64,000 bases of DNA from contig NZ_CP056783.1 of assembly GCF_023278045.1 (NCBI RefSeq), forward strand, positions 3,381,501-3,445,500. Direction: 5' to 3'. A program made the position numbers and the translations under genes. This document shows, in pieces, positions 26,764 through 34,785 of the stretch. The notes under the pieces are model-generated. The model was not told the DNA's origin, did no database searches, and saw nothing but the letters and a program-made list of their open reading frames with translations. How positions within the stretch are numbered: position 1 is the first letter of the stretch; each line of letters starts with the position of its first letter. The DNA comes from Flavobacterium sp. K5-23. Lineage in GTDB: Bacteria; Bacteroidota; Bacteroidia; Flavobacteriales; Flavobacteriaceae.

Positions 26764-27288
26764 ATGAAATACCTACTAACAGGTCAAGAAACCGAAAGGC
26801 TAAAATTTAGGCTACTGAGATCAGATGACTTCAATTCTTGGATAAATTTATTTAAAGCAAATAATATTGCGGAATATTTACAACTTGATCCTAAACTATC
26901 CGAATCTGAATTATGCAAGTTATGGTTTGACAAAGTGTTTCATAGATACGATAATGATTTGGGAGGAATGAACGTCCTAATTAATAAAACAACAAACCGA
27001 ATTGTTGGTCAATGTGGTCTTCTAGTTCAAACAATTGAAAGTGTCGAGAGATTAGAAATTGGTTATTCTATTCTTCCTGAGTTTTGGAAACAAGGATTTG
27101 CAATTGAAGCTGCAACAAAATGTAAAAATTATGCATTTGAAAACAATAGTGCTGATTCATTAATCTCAATGATCCATATCGATAATTTAGACTCTGAAAA
27201 AGTCGCTTTAAGAAATGGAATGACCTTTGAAAAAAAAGTGAACTCTTTTAACATTTTTCGGATTGACAAGGAGAATTGGAAACCATAA
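26764..27288 (+). CDS. GNAT-family N-acetyltransferase (RimJ/RimL-like)
   Basis: From the ATG of MKYLLTGQETERLKFRLLRS the product is 174 residues. It shows the RimJ/L-type order: TERLKFRLLRSDDFNSWINL, the substrate-side strand GGMNVLINKTTNRIVGQCGL, acetyl-CoA-binding EIGYSILPEFWKQGFAIEAA and the late NLDSEKVALRNGMTFEKK. It would acetylate a protein N-terminus or a small amine; the substrate is unknown. A frame extending to 26704 runs into palindromic spacer 2 and is rejected. It is the third single-gene module of this stretch. Confidence 0.85.
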   Translation: MKYLLTGQETERLKFRLLRSDDFNSWINLFKANNIAEYLQLDPKLSESELCKLWFDKVFHRYDNDLGGMNVLINKTTNRIVGQCGLLVQTIESVERLEIGYSILPEFWKQGFAIEAATKCKNYAFENNSADSLISMIHIDNLDSEKVALRNGMTFEKKVNSFNIFRIDKENWKP

Positions 27289-27331
27289 AAGCCAGTAAAC
27301 AATCAAGCTAAGAATAAATGATGTTGATTTT

Positions 27332-27401
27332 GTCATTTCGACCATCGGGAGAAATCACATAAAGAGCGTAACTGATGTGATTTCTCCTTCGTCGAAATGA
27401 C
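27332..27401. repeat. Long near-perfect hairpin (REP/MITE-like)
   Basis: GTCATTTCGAC (27332-27342) pairs with GTCGAAATGAC (27391-27401); inside, GGAGAAATCACAT pairs with ATGTGATTTCTCC, with a 14-base loop. The stem is about 28 bp with a small internal mismatch. I recall GTCATTTCGAC-type hairpins as dispersed repeats in many bacteria, so this may be a known repetitive family. It lies between the acetyltransferase module and the next gene. Confidence 0.8.
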
Positions 27402-27513
27402 AAATAAACCCTTAACCTAATGAAATTTGGACGTGCCGCTCCACTGAGAATTTGATTCTCGTATAAGGCGATTCCTAAAATGAATTATAAAAATCCAACA
27501 TAAATCAAAAAAA

Positions 27514-28248
27514 ATGAAAACTAAATTAGAAAAAAAAGTCAACTTTTTAACGGGATATGCAATTGTAAGTAGTCTTGTTTTTAGCGTGGTTATTTTAAGC
27601 TCTTTTGGTAAAGAAGATAAAAAAGAAACTTTTGACGAAATCACTACAAAAAAAATCAACTTAATAGGTGAAGATGGCAGCCTAAGAATGGTACTCAGTA
27701 ATGAAACCAGACAACATTCAGGTAGAATGAACGGAAAAGATTACCCAAAAAGAGAAAGACCGGCCGGTATGATTTTCTTTAATGATGAAGGAGACGAGTG
27801 TGGCGGTTTAATTTTTGCAGGAAAAACCAAAGACAACAAAACCAGCTCAGGAATGTCATTTACAATGGACAATTACCACGATGACCAAGTAATTCAACTC
27901 TTAAATACGGAAGAATATGAAAATGGTAAAAGTTTTATTCAAAGAGGGCTAACCATCAATGAGTTTCCGTTAGGCTCAAACATAGACACCAGAAACGCAA
28001 AGTTTGAAGAACTGGAAAAAATAGAAAACAAGGAATTAAGGAACCAAAAAATGGATGAATTATGGGCCAAAGAAGGCTCAAAAAGGAGATTGTTTATTGG
28101 ACGAAATAAATCCAACAGTTCCGGTTTATTTCTATACGATAAAGAAGGAAATCCAAAAATAAAAATTCACGTAGACGAAGAAGGAAATCCAAAAATTGAA
28201 ATCGTGGATAAAAACGGAAAAACAAGAAATTTTCTTGAAAGCAAATAA
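27514..28248 (+). CDS. Membrane-anchored protein with repeated EGNPKI motif
   Basis: The 244-residue product has a cytoplasmic basic N-terminus, a single membrane helix (about 10-30, FLTGYAIVSSLVFSVVILSS) and a hydrophilic extracytoplasmic domain. It ends with a duplicated strand unit, KEGNPKIKIHVD then EEGNPKIEIVDKNG, and has related glycine-rich units before (EDGSLRMVLSNE, DEGDECGGLIFAG). The short D/E-G-x-x-h-h-h repeats suggest a beta-helix or beta-solenoid. No name can be assigned. It is monocistronic and ends at a bidirectional terminator. Confidence 0.7.
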   Translation: MKTKLEKKVNFLTGYAIVSSLVFSVVILSSFGKEDKKETFDEITTKKINLIGEDGSLRMVLSNETRQHSGRMNGKDYPKRERPAGMIFFNDEGDECGGLIFAGKTKDNKTSSGMSFTMDNYHDDQVIQLLNTEEYENGKSFIQRGLTINEFPLGSNIDTRNAKFEELEKIENKELRNQKMDELWAKEGSKRRLFIGRNKSNSSGLFLYDKEGNPKIKIHVDEEGNPKIEIVDKNGKTRNFLESK

Positions 28249-28381
28249 TAAAATCAGGTTTTAGACATTTGGGTTTTGGATTTATTTTCGAACTGAAAAA
28301 AAACTAAACTGAAATCATCTTTTATTTTAATTAAGATCTAATTTTCAAAAACACATTTCGTCTTACGACAACTATAACCAT

Positions 28382-28423
28382 AAAAAAACCGCTACTTTCC
28401 AACTAGGAAAGAGCGGTTTTTTT
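28382..28423. terminator. Bidirectional terminator
   Basis: AACCGCT and AGCGGTT form the base and CTTTCC/GGAAAG the upper stem around a 5-base loop, with A and T runs on either side. It separates two converging genes. Confidence 0.88.
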
Positions 28424-28437
28424 ACTAATTCAAAATA

Positions 28438-28905
28438 TTAAAAAAGACCTAATCGCACACTTGGTGTATTTACTCGTATTTGCGTATTTACTGAAGTACT
28501 GCGAGGGCTTCTCTGGTAATTACGTTGGTCGTATTGATAATAATAAAACCCTGCGTGATGGTAAAATGAATCACTGTGGTAACAATGGTCATCACAATGA
28601 TAATGATGTTCAGCATAGGCGTCTTTTTTCCCTTGCACATAGGCACGATGCGCCCTGTTATTGTCTTCCTTTAAATCTCTTTCATATTGTTTCTGTTCTT
28701 TCCAGAAGGCTTTTTCTTCAGCTTTCGTTTTGGCTTTGAATTCCATCTCAAAACGAGCGTCTTCGGCTCCACGTTGCTCGTAATACGCTATCTTATCTTG
28801 ATTTGTATTTACTCTTGTTTCGCTTTTTACTTTGGCTTCTTGAGCATTCATTGATACTACTGTTCCCAAAAACACTATTGCTATTACCGTATTAATTGTT
28901 TTCAT
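28438..28905 (-). CDS. Secreted His/Tyr-rich protein
   Basis: The 155-residue product has a signal peptide (MKTINTVIAIVFLGTVVSMN), an acidic/basic helical part with repeated Glu-Lys (about 40-92) and a cluster rich in His, Cys and Tyr (about 99-130: AEHHYHCDDHCYHSDSFYHH then AGFYYYQYDQRNYQ). The cluster has 9 His and 2 Cys within about 20 residues, which could bind metal ions (zinc, copper or nickel) outside the inner membrane. No family is recognised. It is monocistronic. Confidence 0.7.
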   Translation of the reverse strand: MKTINTVIAIVFLGTVVSMNAQEAKVKSETRVNTNQDKIAYYEQRGAEDARFEMEFKAKTKAEEKAFWKEQKQYERDLKEDNNRAHRAYVQGKKDAYAEHHYHCDDHCYHSDSFYHHAGFYYYQYDQRNYQRSPRSTSVNTQIRVNTPSVRLGLF

Positions 28906-29118
28906 AATTTTTAATTTTATTGATAGTACGTTATCGTTTGTAATGCTACCTTCAATAGTAAGACAACTGTAAACTAGTTTACCCTACCCTATTATCAAAA
29001 AAATATTTTTTCAAGCTAACAATAAGAGCTTCAATGTGTGAATAAAGTAACTTAAACCCATAATTGTATAATGCATCGATAAGATAAAATGTGGAATTTT
29101 GTAACTTACAAATTAGTT

Positions 29119-29964
29119 ATGAAAAAAATAATTCTCCTATTAAGCGTTGTCCTTGTGTTGTTCTCCTGCAAGAAAAGCGAAACAAACAATGCTGTTGAAA
29201 CAAAAAAAGTGCGTGTAAGAAAACAACCAAAAACGATTTCTTATACCCTAGAAAAAACAAAACAGTGGTTAGAAAAAATCGCAAATGATTCCTCAAAAAT
29301 TCATATTGCCTTTGCGATTAACAGAACTGACAAAGCAAATTTCGTGCAAATGGATTCGGTCATTATCCCTACAGATATGAGTGGTGATATTGAATTTTAT
29401 CTTCCGTTTCCTCATCATATTGATTATTTAAAAGACATTGATAAAATTATCTATTTCTCTTACCCTACACAAACATTTGCCGCTTATGAAAATGGGGAGT
29501 TAATTTATACGGGACCAACCAATATGGGACGAAAGAAAGACCAAACACCTACTGGCCTATTCTTTACCAACTGGAAGGCAGAACAAACTATCAGTACATT
29601 TAATGATGAATGGGATTTACGATGGAATTTTAATATTGAAAACAAAGAAGGTGTGGGATGGCATCAATATAGTTTACCAGGTTACCCGGCTTCGCATTCT
29701 TGTTTACGTCTTCAGGAAAAAGATGCTCGTTATCTTTATGACTGGGCTGACCAATGGATTCTAGCCGATGAGGAAAATGTAAAAGTGAAGGGAACTCCTG
29801 TACTTGTTTTTGGTTCTTATAATTTTGATGCACCAAAACCTTGGTTGCAGTTAATTGCTAATCCAAAGGCCATAGACATTTCAGAGGATGAAATTGAAAA
29901 AGTAACCAAGCCTTTCTTAAGCGCTATTTTATTGGAACAAAAAAACAGAAAAGCAAATAAATAA
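29119..29964 (+). CDS. L,D-transpeptidase lipoprotein (YkuD domain)
   Basis: From the ATG of MKKIILLLSVVLVLFSCKKS (lipobox LFSC) the product is 281 residues. The YkuD catalytic motif HxxxxxxxxxSxxC is visible as HQYSLPGYPASHSCLRL with Cys near residue 195. Preceding strands (FAAYENGELIYTGPTNMGRK, TPTGLFFTNWKA) match the domain. The enzyme would form 3-3 cross-links or attach proteins to peptidoglycan in the periplasm. The frame's earlier in-frame start at 29089 would destroy the lipoprotein signal, so 29119 is preferred. Confidence 0.9.
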   Translation: MKKIILLLSVVLVLFSCKKSETNNAVETKKVRVRKQPKTISYTLEKTKQWLEKIANDSSKIHIAFAINRTDKANFVQMDSVIIPTDMSGDIEFYLPFPHHIDYLKDIDKIIYFSYPTQTFAAYENGELIYTGPTNMGRKKDQTPTGLFFTNWKAEQTISTFNDEWDLRWNFNIENKEGVGWHQYSLPGYPASHSCLRLQEKDARYLYDWADQWILADEENVKVKGTPVLVFGSYNFDAPKPWLQLIANPKAIDISEDEIEKVTKPFLSAILLEQKNRKANK

Positions 29965-30017
29965 ACTAAAAACATTAATTTTACTAGAAAAAGAAGCTAT
30001 CCAGTAAAAAAAATAAA

Positions 30018-30551
30018 ATGATTCCAAGAATTGAAAGTCTAATCGCGAAAAAGTTAATTGGAAAAAGTCTTTCGATGTCTGTATCCCAAGATAAAACCCA
30101 GGAATTATGGCAAAGCTTTATGCCCAGACGTAATGAAATAGAAAATCGTGTGGGCACTGAATTCTATTCTATGCAAATGTATCCTCACACGTATTTTGCT
30201 AATTTCAATCCAAATACTGAATTCGAAAAATGGGCAACCGTTGAAGTGACGGACTTTGATACCGTTCCTAATGATATGAAGTCCTTTATATTAAATGGAG
30301 GACAATATGCTGTGTTTCTCCATAAGGGATCCAACAACATTTACGGTATGTTCGAATACATTTTTACTACTTGGTTACCTAATTCAGAATACGATATAGA
30401 CGACAGACCTCATTTTGAAATATTGGGAGACAAATACAAACGAAATGAAGAAAGTTCAGAGGAGGAAATTTGGATTCCAATAAAAAATAAAGAGCTAAAA
30501 ATTGACAATTCGAATTTGAATTCAAAAACCGAAATAAAAGTTAATATATGA
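30018..30551 (+). CDS. GyrI-like small-molecule-binding domain protein
   Basis: The 177-residue product lacks a signal peptide and an HTH domain. Its pattern, PRIESLIAKKLIGKSLSMSV at the start, LWQSFMPRRNEI, a central YSMQMYP, GGQYAVFLHKGSNN and a final DDRPHFEILGDKYK...EEEIWIPIK, matches stand-alone GyrI-like/AraC effector-binding domains. These bind hydrophobic cations or other small ligands and in some cases shield gyrase. It lies between the L,D-transpeptidase and an acetyltransferase on the same strand with gaps of 53 and 95 bp. Confidence 0.82.
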   Translation: MIPRIESLIAKKLIGKSLSMSVSQDKTQELWQSFMPRRNEIENRVGTEFYSMQMYPHTYFANFNPNTEFEKWATVEVTDFDTVPNDMKSFILNGGQYAVFLHKGSNNIYGMFEYIFTTWLPNSEYDIDDRPHFEILGDKYKRNEESSEEEIWIPIKNKELKIDNSNLNSKTEIKVNI

Positions 30552-30646
30552 AATACAAAACAGGAAAAACCGTTTTTAAAACTTTGTATTCTTAACTTAG
30601 TCCTAGTTTACAAAAACATATTCCATTAATTTAAAAAGTCTAAAAG

Positions 30647-31165
30647 TTGATAACATTCGAAACAGAACGATTAATTCTAAAACCTACTACAAAAGAAGAT
30701 GCCGAATTTATTATAGATTTATTAAATACTCCTAAGTGGATTGAATTTATTGGTGATCGAAATGTTTCAACTATAAAAGATGCCGAAGACTACATTGAGA
30801 CAAAAATGACCTCTCAAATGGAGAAACTAGGTTTTGGGAATTATACTCTAATTAGAAAATTCGATAGAGAAAAAATAGGTTCTTGTGGCCTGTACGATAG
30901 AGAAGGTTTAGATGGAGTTGATATCGGATTTGCTTTGTTACCTAAGTATGAAAAAAAAGGATATGCTTTTGAAGGGGCTAACAAACTAAAGGAAGTCGCC
31001 ATCAGTGACTTTAAGCTTAAAGAAATAAGCGGAATTACTTCGAAAAAAAACACAGCATCTCAAAATTTACTGATGAAAATTGGACTTAAATTCGAACGAA
31101 ACATTCTACTTCCAAATGAAACGGAAGAAATACTTTTATACAAATTAAACCTAGAAGATAACTAG
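30647..31165 (+). CDS. GNAT-family N-acetyltransferase
   Basis: The 172-residue product has the RimJ/L-like GNAT fold: ITFETERLILKPTTKEDAEF, the loop IGSCGLYDREGLDGVDIGFA, the acetyl-CoA loop LLPKYEKKGYAFEGANKLKE and NTASQNLLMKIGLKFERNIL. The frame begins with TTG at 30647, and no ATG exists before the conserved ITFETERL, so a TTG start is likely. It belongs to the same broad family as the enzyme at 26764-27288 but is only distantly similar. The substrate is unknown. Confidence 0.85.
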   Translation: MITFETERLILKPTTKEDAEFIIDLLNTPKWIEFIGDRNVSTIKDAEDYIETKMTSQMEKLGFGNYTLIRKFDREKIGSCGLYDREGLDGVDIGFALLPKYEKKGYAFEGANKLKEVAISDFKLKEISGITSKKNTASQNLLMKIGLKFERNILLPNETEEILLYKLNLEDN

Positions 31166-32075
31166 ATTTAGAAAAAGTAATCCGTCTCTTTTTTAACAGA
31201 TAATTAAAATACTACTGTTGTAAATTGTTTACCATATAAGAGATATAAGAACATATAAGTTGTTGCCGCTTCTAGTTAGCTTAAATGGCCTTATTTTCCT
31301 TATATGATTAAAATTTAAGATGTTTGTTTTTTGTGTAAAATCCTTTTACAATATAAGAACATATAAGTTGTTCCCGTTTATAGCTAGCTTAAATGACCTT
31401 ATTTTCCTTATATGGTTAAATCTAAGCTTTCATTCTAGCATTAAATCCTTTTACCATATAAGAGATATAAGAACATAAAAGTTGTTGCCGCTTCTAGTTA
31501 GCTTAAATGGCCTTATTTTCCTTATATGATTAAAATTTAAGATGTTTGTTTTTTGTGTAAAATCCTTTTACAATATAAGAACATATAAGTTGTTCCCGTT
31601 TATAGCTAGCTTAAATGACCTTATTTTCCTTATATGGTTAAATCTAAGCTTTCATTCTAGCATTAAATCCTTTTACCATATAAGAGATATAAGAACATAA
31701 AAGTTGTTGCCGCTTCTAGTTAGCTTAAATGGCCTTATTTTCCTTATATGATTAAAATTTAAGATGTTTGTTTTTTGTGTAAAATCCTTTTACAATATAA
31801 GAACATATAAGTTGTTCCCGTTTATAGCTGGCTTAAATGACCTTATTTTTCTTATATGGTTAAAATTTAAGATGTTTATTTTTGTATAAAATCCTTTTAC
31901 AATATAAGAGATATAAGAACATATAAGTTGTTCCCGTTTATAGCTAGCTTAAATGACCTTGTTTTTCTTATATGGTTAAAATTCAAGCTGTTTTTTTTTG
32001 TAAGCAGACCTAAATCATAATAATCTTCATTCGGAAATCCCCTTTTAAAGTTGGCTCCATAGAGGAAAAAAATGT
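31166..32075. other. 910-bp non-coding region filled by tandem repeats
   Basis: The region between the acetyltransferase and the esterase (converging) contains no credible gene. It is dominated by the seven-unit tandem array listed separately; a short flank lies on either side. Confidence 0.8.
31231..32005. repeat. Higher-order tandem repeat of alternating 117/105-bp units
   Basis: Seven units begin with AC[C/A]ATATAAG at 31231, 31348, 31453, 31570, 31675, 31792 and 31899. Lengths are 117, 105, 117, 105, 117, 107 and about 107. The two unit types share a common frame but differ in the middle (GTTGCCGCTTCTAGTTAGC versus GTTCCCGTTTATAGCTAGC) and in the tail. The A-B dimer (222 bp) is thus repeated, with A1-B1, A2-B2 and A3-B3 almost identical. 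Each unit contains CATATAAG and the complementary CTTATATG about 60-70 bp apart, so each can fold as a stem-loop. Confidence 0.93.
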
Positions 32076-32900
32076 CTATTTATTTAATTTTATAAAATCC
32101 AAAACCTCGTCATAACGGTCGCTCCAAGGATAAAAATATTGAACTACCATAGGCGCGTGTTTTTTGTTAACTCCTATCTGTTTTACATCAGGCTGAAAGG
32201 GTTTTAATGCTTTTACAAAACGAGTGTTGGCTATTTTTATTGATTGATAAGTCTTGTCACCAACATAGATTAAAAAAGGCGGTGTGTTCTTATCTATAAA
32301 ATAAATAGGAGAAGCGTCCTGCCATTTTTCAGCTTCCGTTGTCCAAGTCGTGATATAGTCGTCCTCAGTAGTAGGAGGCCTTTCTCCCAGGTAATGTTTC
32401 ATATCTAAACCTGCAGCATCATTTAGAATTATTCCTGATATACTTTTTGGATCGATTCCGAATTTCGGATTCATAACGGCCAAAGCCCCTAGATGTCCTC
32501 CAGCGGAATGTCCCGTTATAAAAATTTGATTTAGATTTCCATTGTACTTCTTAATATTCTCTTTTGTCCACTGTATTACTTCTGCTATTTGACGAGTCAT
32601 TTGGGCATAATCAGCATTTGGGCTCAAAGTATAATCAGGTATAACTGTGATAACGCCCTTAGCAGCAAAATTCCTTCCCAGCAAATCATAAGTTCCCTTT
32701 CTCCCACTATTCCAGTTCCCGCCATGAACAAAAATCAATACAGGAAGCGTCTCCGCTTTAAAATTTCTTGGAACAAAAACATTCAAACGAGGTGCTTCTT
32801 CAACACTAGAAATGGTTGTTGGCATATAAGAAACATCCTTAACCTTTATAGAACTACAACTCACTAACAACAAAACAAAAACAACAGAATAGAAGCGCAT
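32076..32900 (-). CDS. Alpha/beta-hydrolase (esterase) lipoprotein
   Basis: The 274-residue product has a lipobox (VFVLLLVSCSS) and an alpha/beta-hydrolase domain of the BD-FAE/kynurenine-formamidase-like group. The oxyanion motif is HGGNWNSG, the nucleophile elbow GHSAGGH, the acid Asp lies in LIYVGDKTY and the His in KKHAPMV. It would hydrolyse an ester or amide outside the inner membrane; the substrate is unknown. It is monocistronic and follows the tandem repeat array, which lies at its 3' side. Confidence 0.87.
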   Translation of the reverse strand: MRFYSVVFVLLLVSCSSIKVKDVSYMPTTISSVEEAPRLNVFVPRNFKAETLPVLIFVHGGNWNSGRKGTYDLLGRNFAAKGVITVIPDYTLSPNADYAQMTRQIAEVIQWTKENIKKYNGNLNQIFITGHSAGGHLGALAVMNPKFGIDPKSISGIILNDAAGLDMKHYLGERPPTTEDDYITTWTTEAEKWQDASPIYFIDKNTPPFLIYVGDKTYQSIKIANTRFVKALKPFQPDVKQIGVNKKHAPMVVQYFYPWSDRYDEVLDFIKLNK

Positions 32901-33312
32901 CTTTTTTTTACTAATATAGGTTTTTTATAATCAGAAAATTGACTTGTCATATGTATTTACTCTTAATTCCTTTTTTAAAATTTTCAAACAAAGCAAAATC
33001 AACATAAAAAATTTACAACTATTTTTTTATAAAAAAACCACACTCCCCCTATTCCATTGCACTATACTTTCTTAGTAAAGAAAAACATTCTGTTATTACA
33101 AAGAAACACCCTATTATTTTTAGTTAATTAACAACTATTATCATTATATTTAGTTAATTAACAACTACTTAGCGCTATATTTTTAGTAAATTTATATTGT
33201 TACAAAATCTAACGCGTAGGATTTTGAAAACAAACAATTAATAAATTAGGGTATGAATGTTTGATTTATACTTTCAAAATAATAACTACTAATAATTTAA
33301 AAACAAACTATT
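32901..33312. other. Promoter region with duplicated GTTAATTAAC palindrome
   Basis: This 412-bp divergent gap separates the esterase (minus) from the ferritin-like gene (plus). The only clear structure is a direct repeat of TTTAGTTAATTAACAACTA; the rest is AT-rich without genes. Confidence 0.5.
33119..33167. promoter_or_regulatory. Putative operator: two identical 19-bp boxes, 30-bp period
   Basis: TTTAGTTAATTAACAACTA occurs at 33119-33137 and again, identical, at 33149-33167. Each contains the perfect palindrome GTTAATTAAC (33123-33132 and 33153-33162). A centre-to-centre distance of 30 bp is close to three helical turns, as for a dimeric regulator binding cooperatively on one DNA face. It lies about 146 bp upstream of the ferritin-like gene. 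Confidence 0.5.
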
Positions 33313-33888
33313 ATGGGAACTGCATATAATAAACCAACAAGTGATAAAAGAGTAGAAGCAACTAACACTAATTCAGCTCATGGATTAAGAGATTTATTTG
33401 AATTTGGATTAAAAGATATTTATTGGGCAGAAAAAGTTTTGTCAAAAACATTACCAAAAATGGTTCGAAACGCTTCCTCTCCAGAATTAGTGAGTAACTT
33501 AAAAAAACAATTAACTGAAACAGAGAAACACGTAACCAGATTAGAAGAAATATTCAAATCATCAGGAATCGAGCCCACTGCTAAAAAATGTGACGCTATG
33601 GCAGGCATCATAAAAGAAAGCAATAATATGCTTAAAGATACTGATATTGGAGTTGTTCGTGATGCTGGAATCATTGCAGCAGAACAAAAAGTTATCCATT
33701 ATGAGATTGCAACTTACGGTACTTTACACGCGTTTGCAAAAACCTTGGGAGAAACCAAAGCGGCTAAACTGCTGGCTAAAACGCTGAAAGAAGATAAAGA
33801 AGCAGATGCTTCATTTACAGATATTGCTTTAAAAGCAATTAACAACAAAGCTTCTAGAGCTGCCGCAATAGCAAATATCAGAATGTAA
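33313..33888 (+). CDS. Ferritin-like DUF892 stress protein (YciE/YciF-like)
   Basis: The 191-residue product is a four-helix bundle with the DUF892 order: LRDLFEFGLKDIYWAEKVLS, an Asn/Lys-rich second helix with ETEKHVTRLEEIFKSSG, DAGIIAAEQKVIHYEIATYG and LLAKTLKEDKEADASFTDIA. The E..H and EEQKVIHYE-like positions fit the dinuclear metal site of the family. Relatives are induced by osmotic or oxidative stress. It is monocistronic, preceded by a duplicated operator-like box and followed by a strong terminator, consistent with stand-alone stress control. Confidence 0.9.
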   Translation: MGTAYNKPTSDKRVEATNTNSAHGLRDLFEFGLKDIYWAEKVLSKTLPKMVRNASSPELVSNLKKQLTETEKHVTRLEEIFKSSGIEPTAKKCDAMAGIIKESNNMLKDTDIGVVRDAGIIAAEQKVIHYEIATYGTLHAFAKTLGETKAAKLLAKTLKEDKEADASFTDIALKAINNKASRAAAIANIRM

Positions 33889-33930
33889 TATGGATTACTA
33901 ATCCAAAAATATTAATAAATTAAGATTTAT

Positions 33931-33957
33931 AGCCCCGCTGAAACGGGGCTTTTTTTA
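33931..33957 (+). terminator. Terminator of the ferritin-like gene
   Basis: AGCCCCG and CGGGGCT form a perfect 7-bp GC-rich stem with loop CTGAAA and a T7 tail. It lies 42 bp after the stop codon and is the classic intrinsic form. Confidence 0.92.
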
Positions 33958-34068
33958 TGGGCCTAATTCATCCACATTAAATGTCCCGAAAACATTATGG
34001 AATGTTCCGTTTAAAAACTCGTCAATCTAAATTCGATTATTTTTTCATAAAACATTTTTTATAGAAAA

Positions 34069-34104
34069 TACTAAAACAAAAAAATTAACACATATGTTTT
34101 AGTA
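34069..34104. promoter_or_regulatory. Perfect 10-bp inverted repeat at the NfeD/flotillin promoter
   Basis: TACTAAAACA (34069-34078) and TGTTTTAGTA (34095-34104) are perfect complements with a 16-base gap. The right arm ends 12 bp before TATGTTTG (34116-34123), so it overlaps the -33 region. A repressor bound here would block the operon promoter. Confidence 0.5.
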
Positions 34105-34115
34105 AGTAAATTCAT

Positions 34116-34123
34116 TATGTTTG
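34116..34123 (+). promoter_or_regulatory. -7-like element of the NfeD/flotillin operon
   Basis: TATGTTTG matches TAnnTTTG on the plus strand, about 83 bp before the ATG at 34207. No exact TTG sits 19-21 bp upstream, so the -33 part is weak. Confidence 0.5.
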
Positions 34124-34206
34124 CAAGGCAGAGAAAAGCATATCAATCTATTTACTTTTTGCTTTTTTCGAACGGTAACATCTGAATAATTAATACTGTA
34201 CTATTT

Positions 34207-34773
34207 ATGGAAATTCTTGAAAATCTAGAACCATTACTAAGAACGTTTTGGTATGTCGCAATTCCAATAAGTGTGATTTTTATTATCCAAACTATTTTGA
34301 CTTTTGTGGGAGCTGATGCTTCAGATGGATTAGAACCTGATTTCAACGGAGACTTTGACGGAGCCGATTCCCCTTTTCAACTATTCTCATTAAGAAACTT
34401 AATTAATTTTTTACTGGGCTTTAGCTGGGCAGGTATTTCATTTTACAGCAGTATAAACAATCCTTATATACTTATTCCTTTATCTATAATTATTGGGTGT
34501 TTGTTCGTATATCTATTTTTTATAATTATTAAACAAGTTCAGAAATTAGAAGAAGATAATTCTTTTAAAATTTCAAATACATTAAATAAAACAGCCGAAG
34601 TTTATTTAACCATTCCAGAGAGAAAAACTGGTAAAGGAAAAATAATGATAAGTGTAAACGGCGCATTCCATGAACTAGAAGCAATGACTGAAAATGAAGC
34701 TATAGTTTCAGGCGCTCTAGTTAAAGTTGTGGCAATAGAAAATGAAAATATTATAATCGTTAAACCTTTTTAA
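34207..34773 (+). CDS. NfeD-like membrane protein, flotillin partner
   Basis: The 188-residue product has membrane helices at about 12-38, 60-82 and 88-112, and a C-terminal OB-like domain of about 70 residues (LNKTAEVYLTIPERKTGKGK ... ALVKVVAIENENIIIVKPF). NfeD-type proteins with such a domain are encoded next to flotillins and help organise membrane microdomains. The flotillin gene follows after 12 bp, so the two form an operon. Confidence 0.82.
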   Translation: MEILENLEPLLRTFWYVAIPISVIFIIQTILTFVGADASDGLEPDFNGDFDGADSPFQLFSLRNLINFLLGFSWAGISFYSSINNPYILIPLSIIIGCLFVYLFFIIIKQVQKLEEDNSFKISNTLNKTAEVYLTIPERKTGKGKIMISVNGAFHELEAMTENEAIVSGALVKVVAIENENIIIVKPF

Positions 34774-34785
34774 ACCAAATTAATA

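Larger units (their letters stand above)
33958..34206. other. Upstream region of the NfeD/flotillin operon
   Basis: This gap contains an inverted repeat (34069-34104) and a -7-like TATGTTTG (34116-34123). No gene is supported; a short minus-strand frame overlapping the NfeD start is a shadow. Confidence 0.5.

Noticed and set aside
31231..32005. Regular repeats suggesting a CRISPR array
   Set aside because: Units are contiguous 117/105-bp blocks that recur as dimers; there are no unique spacers and no cas genes.
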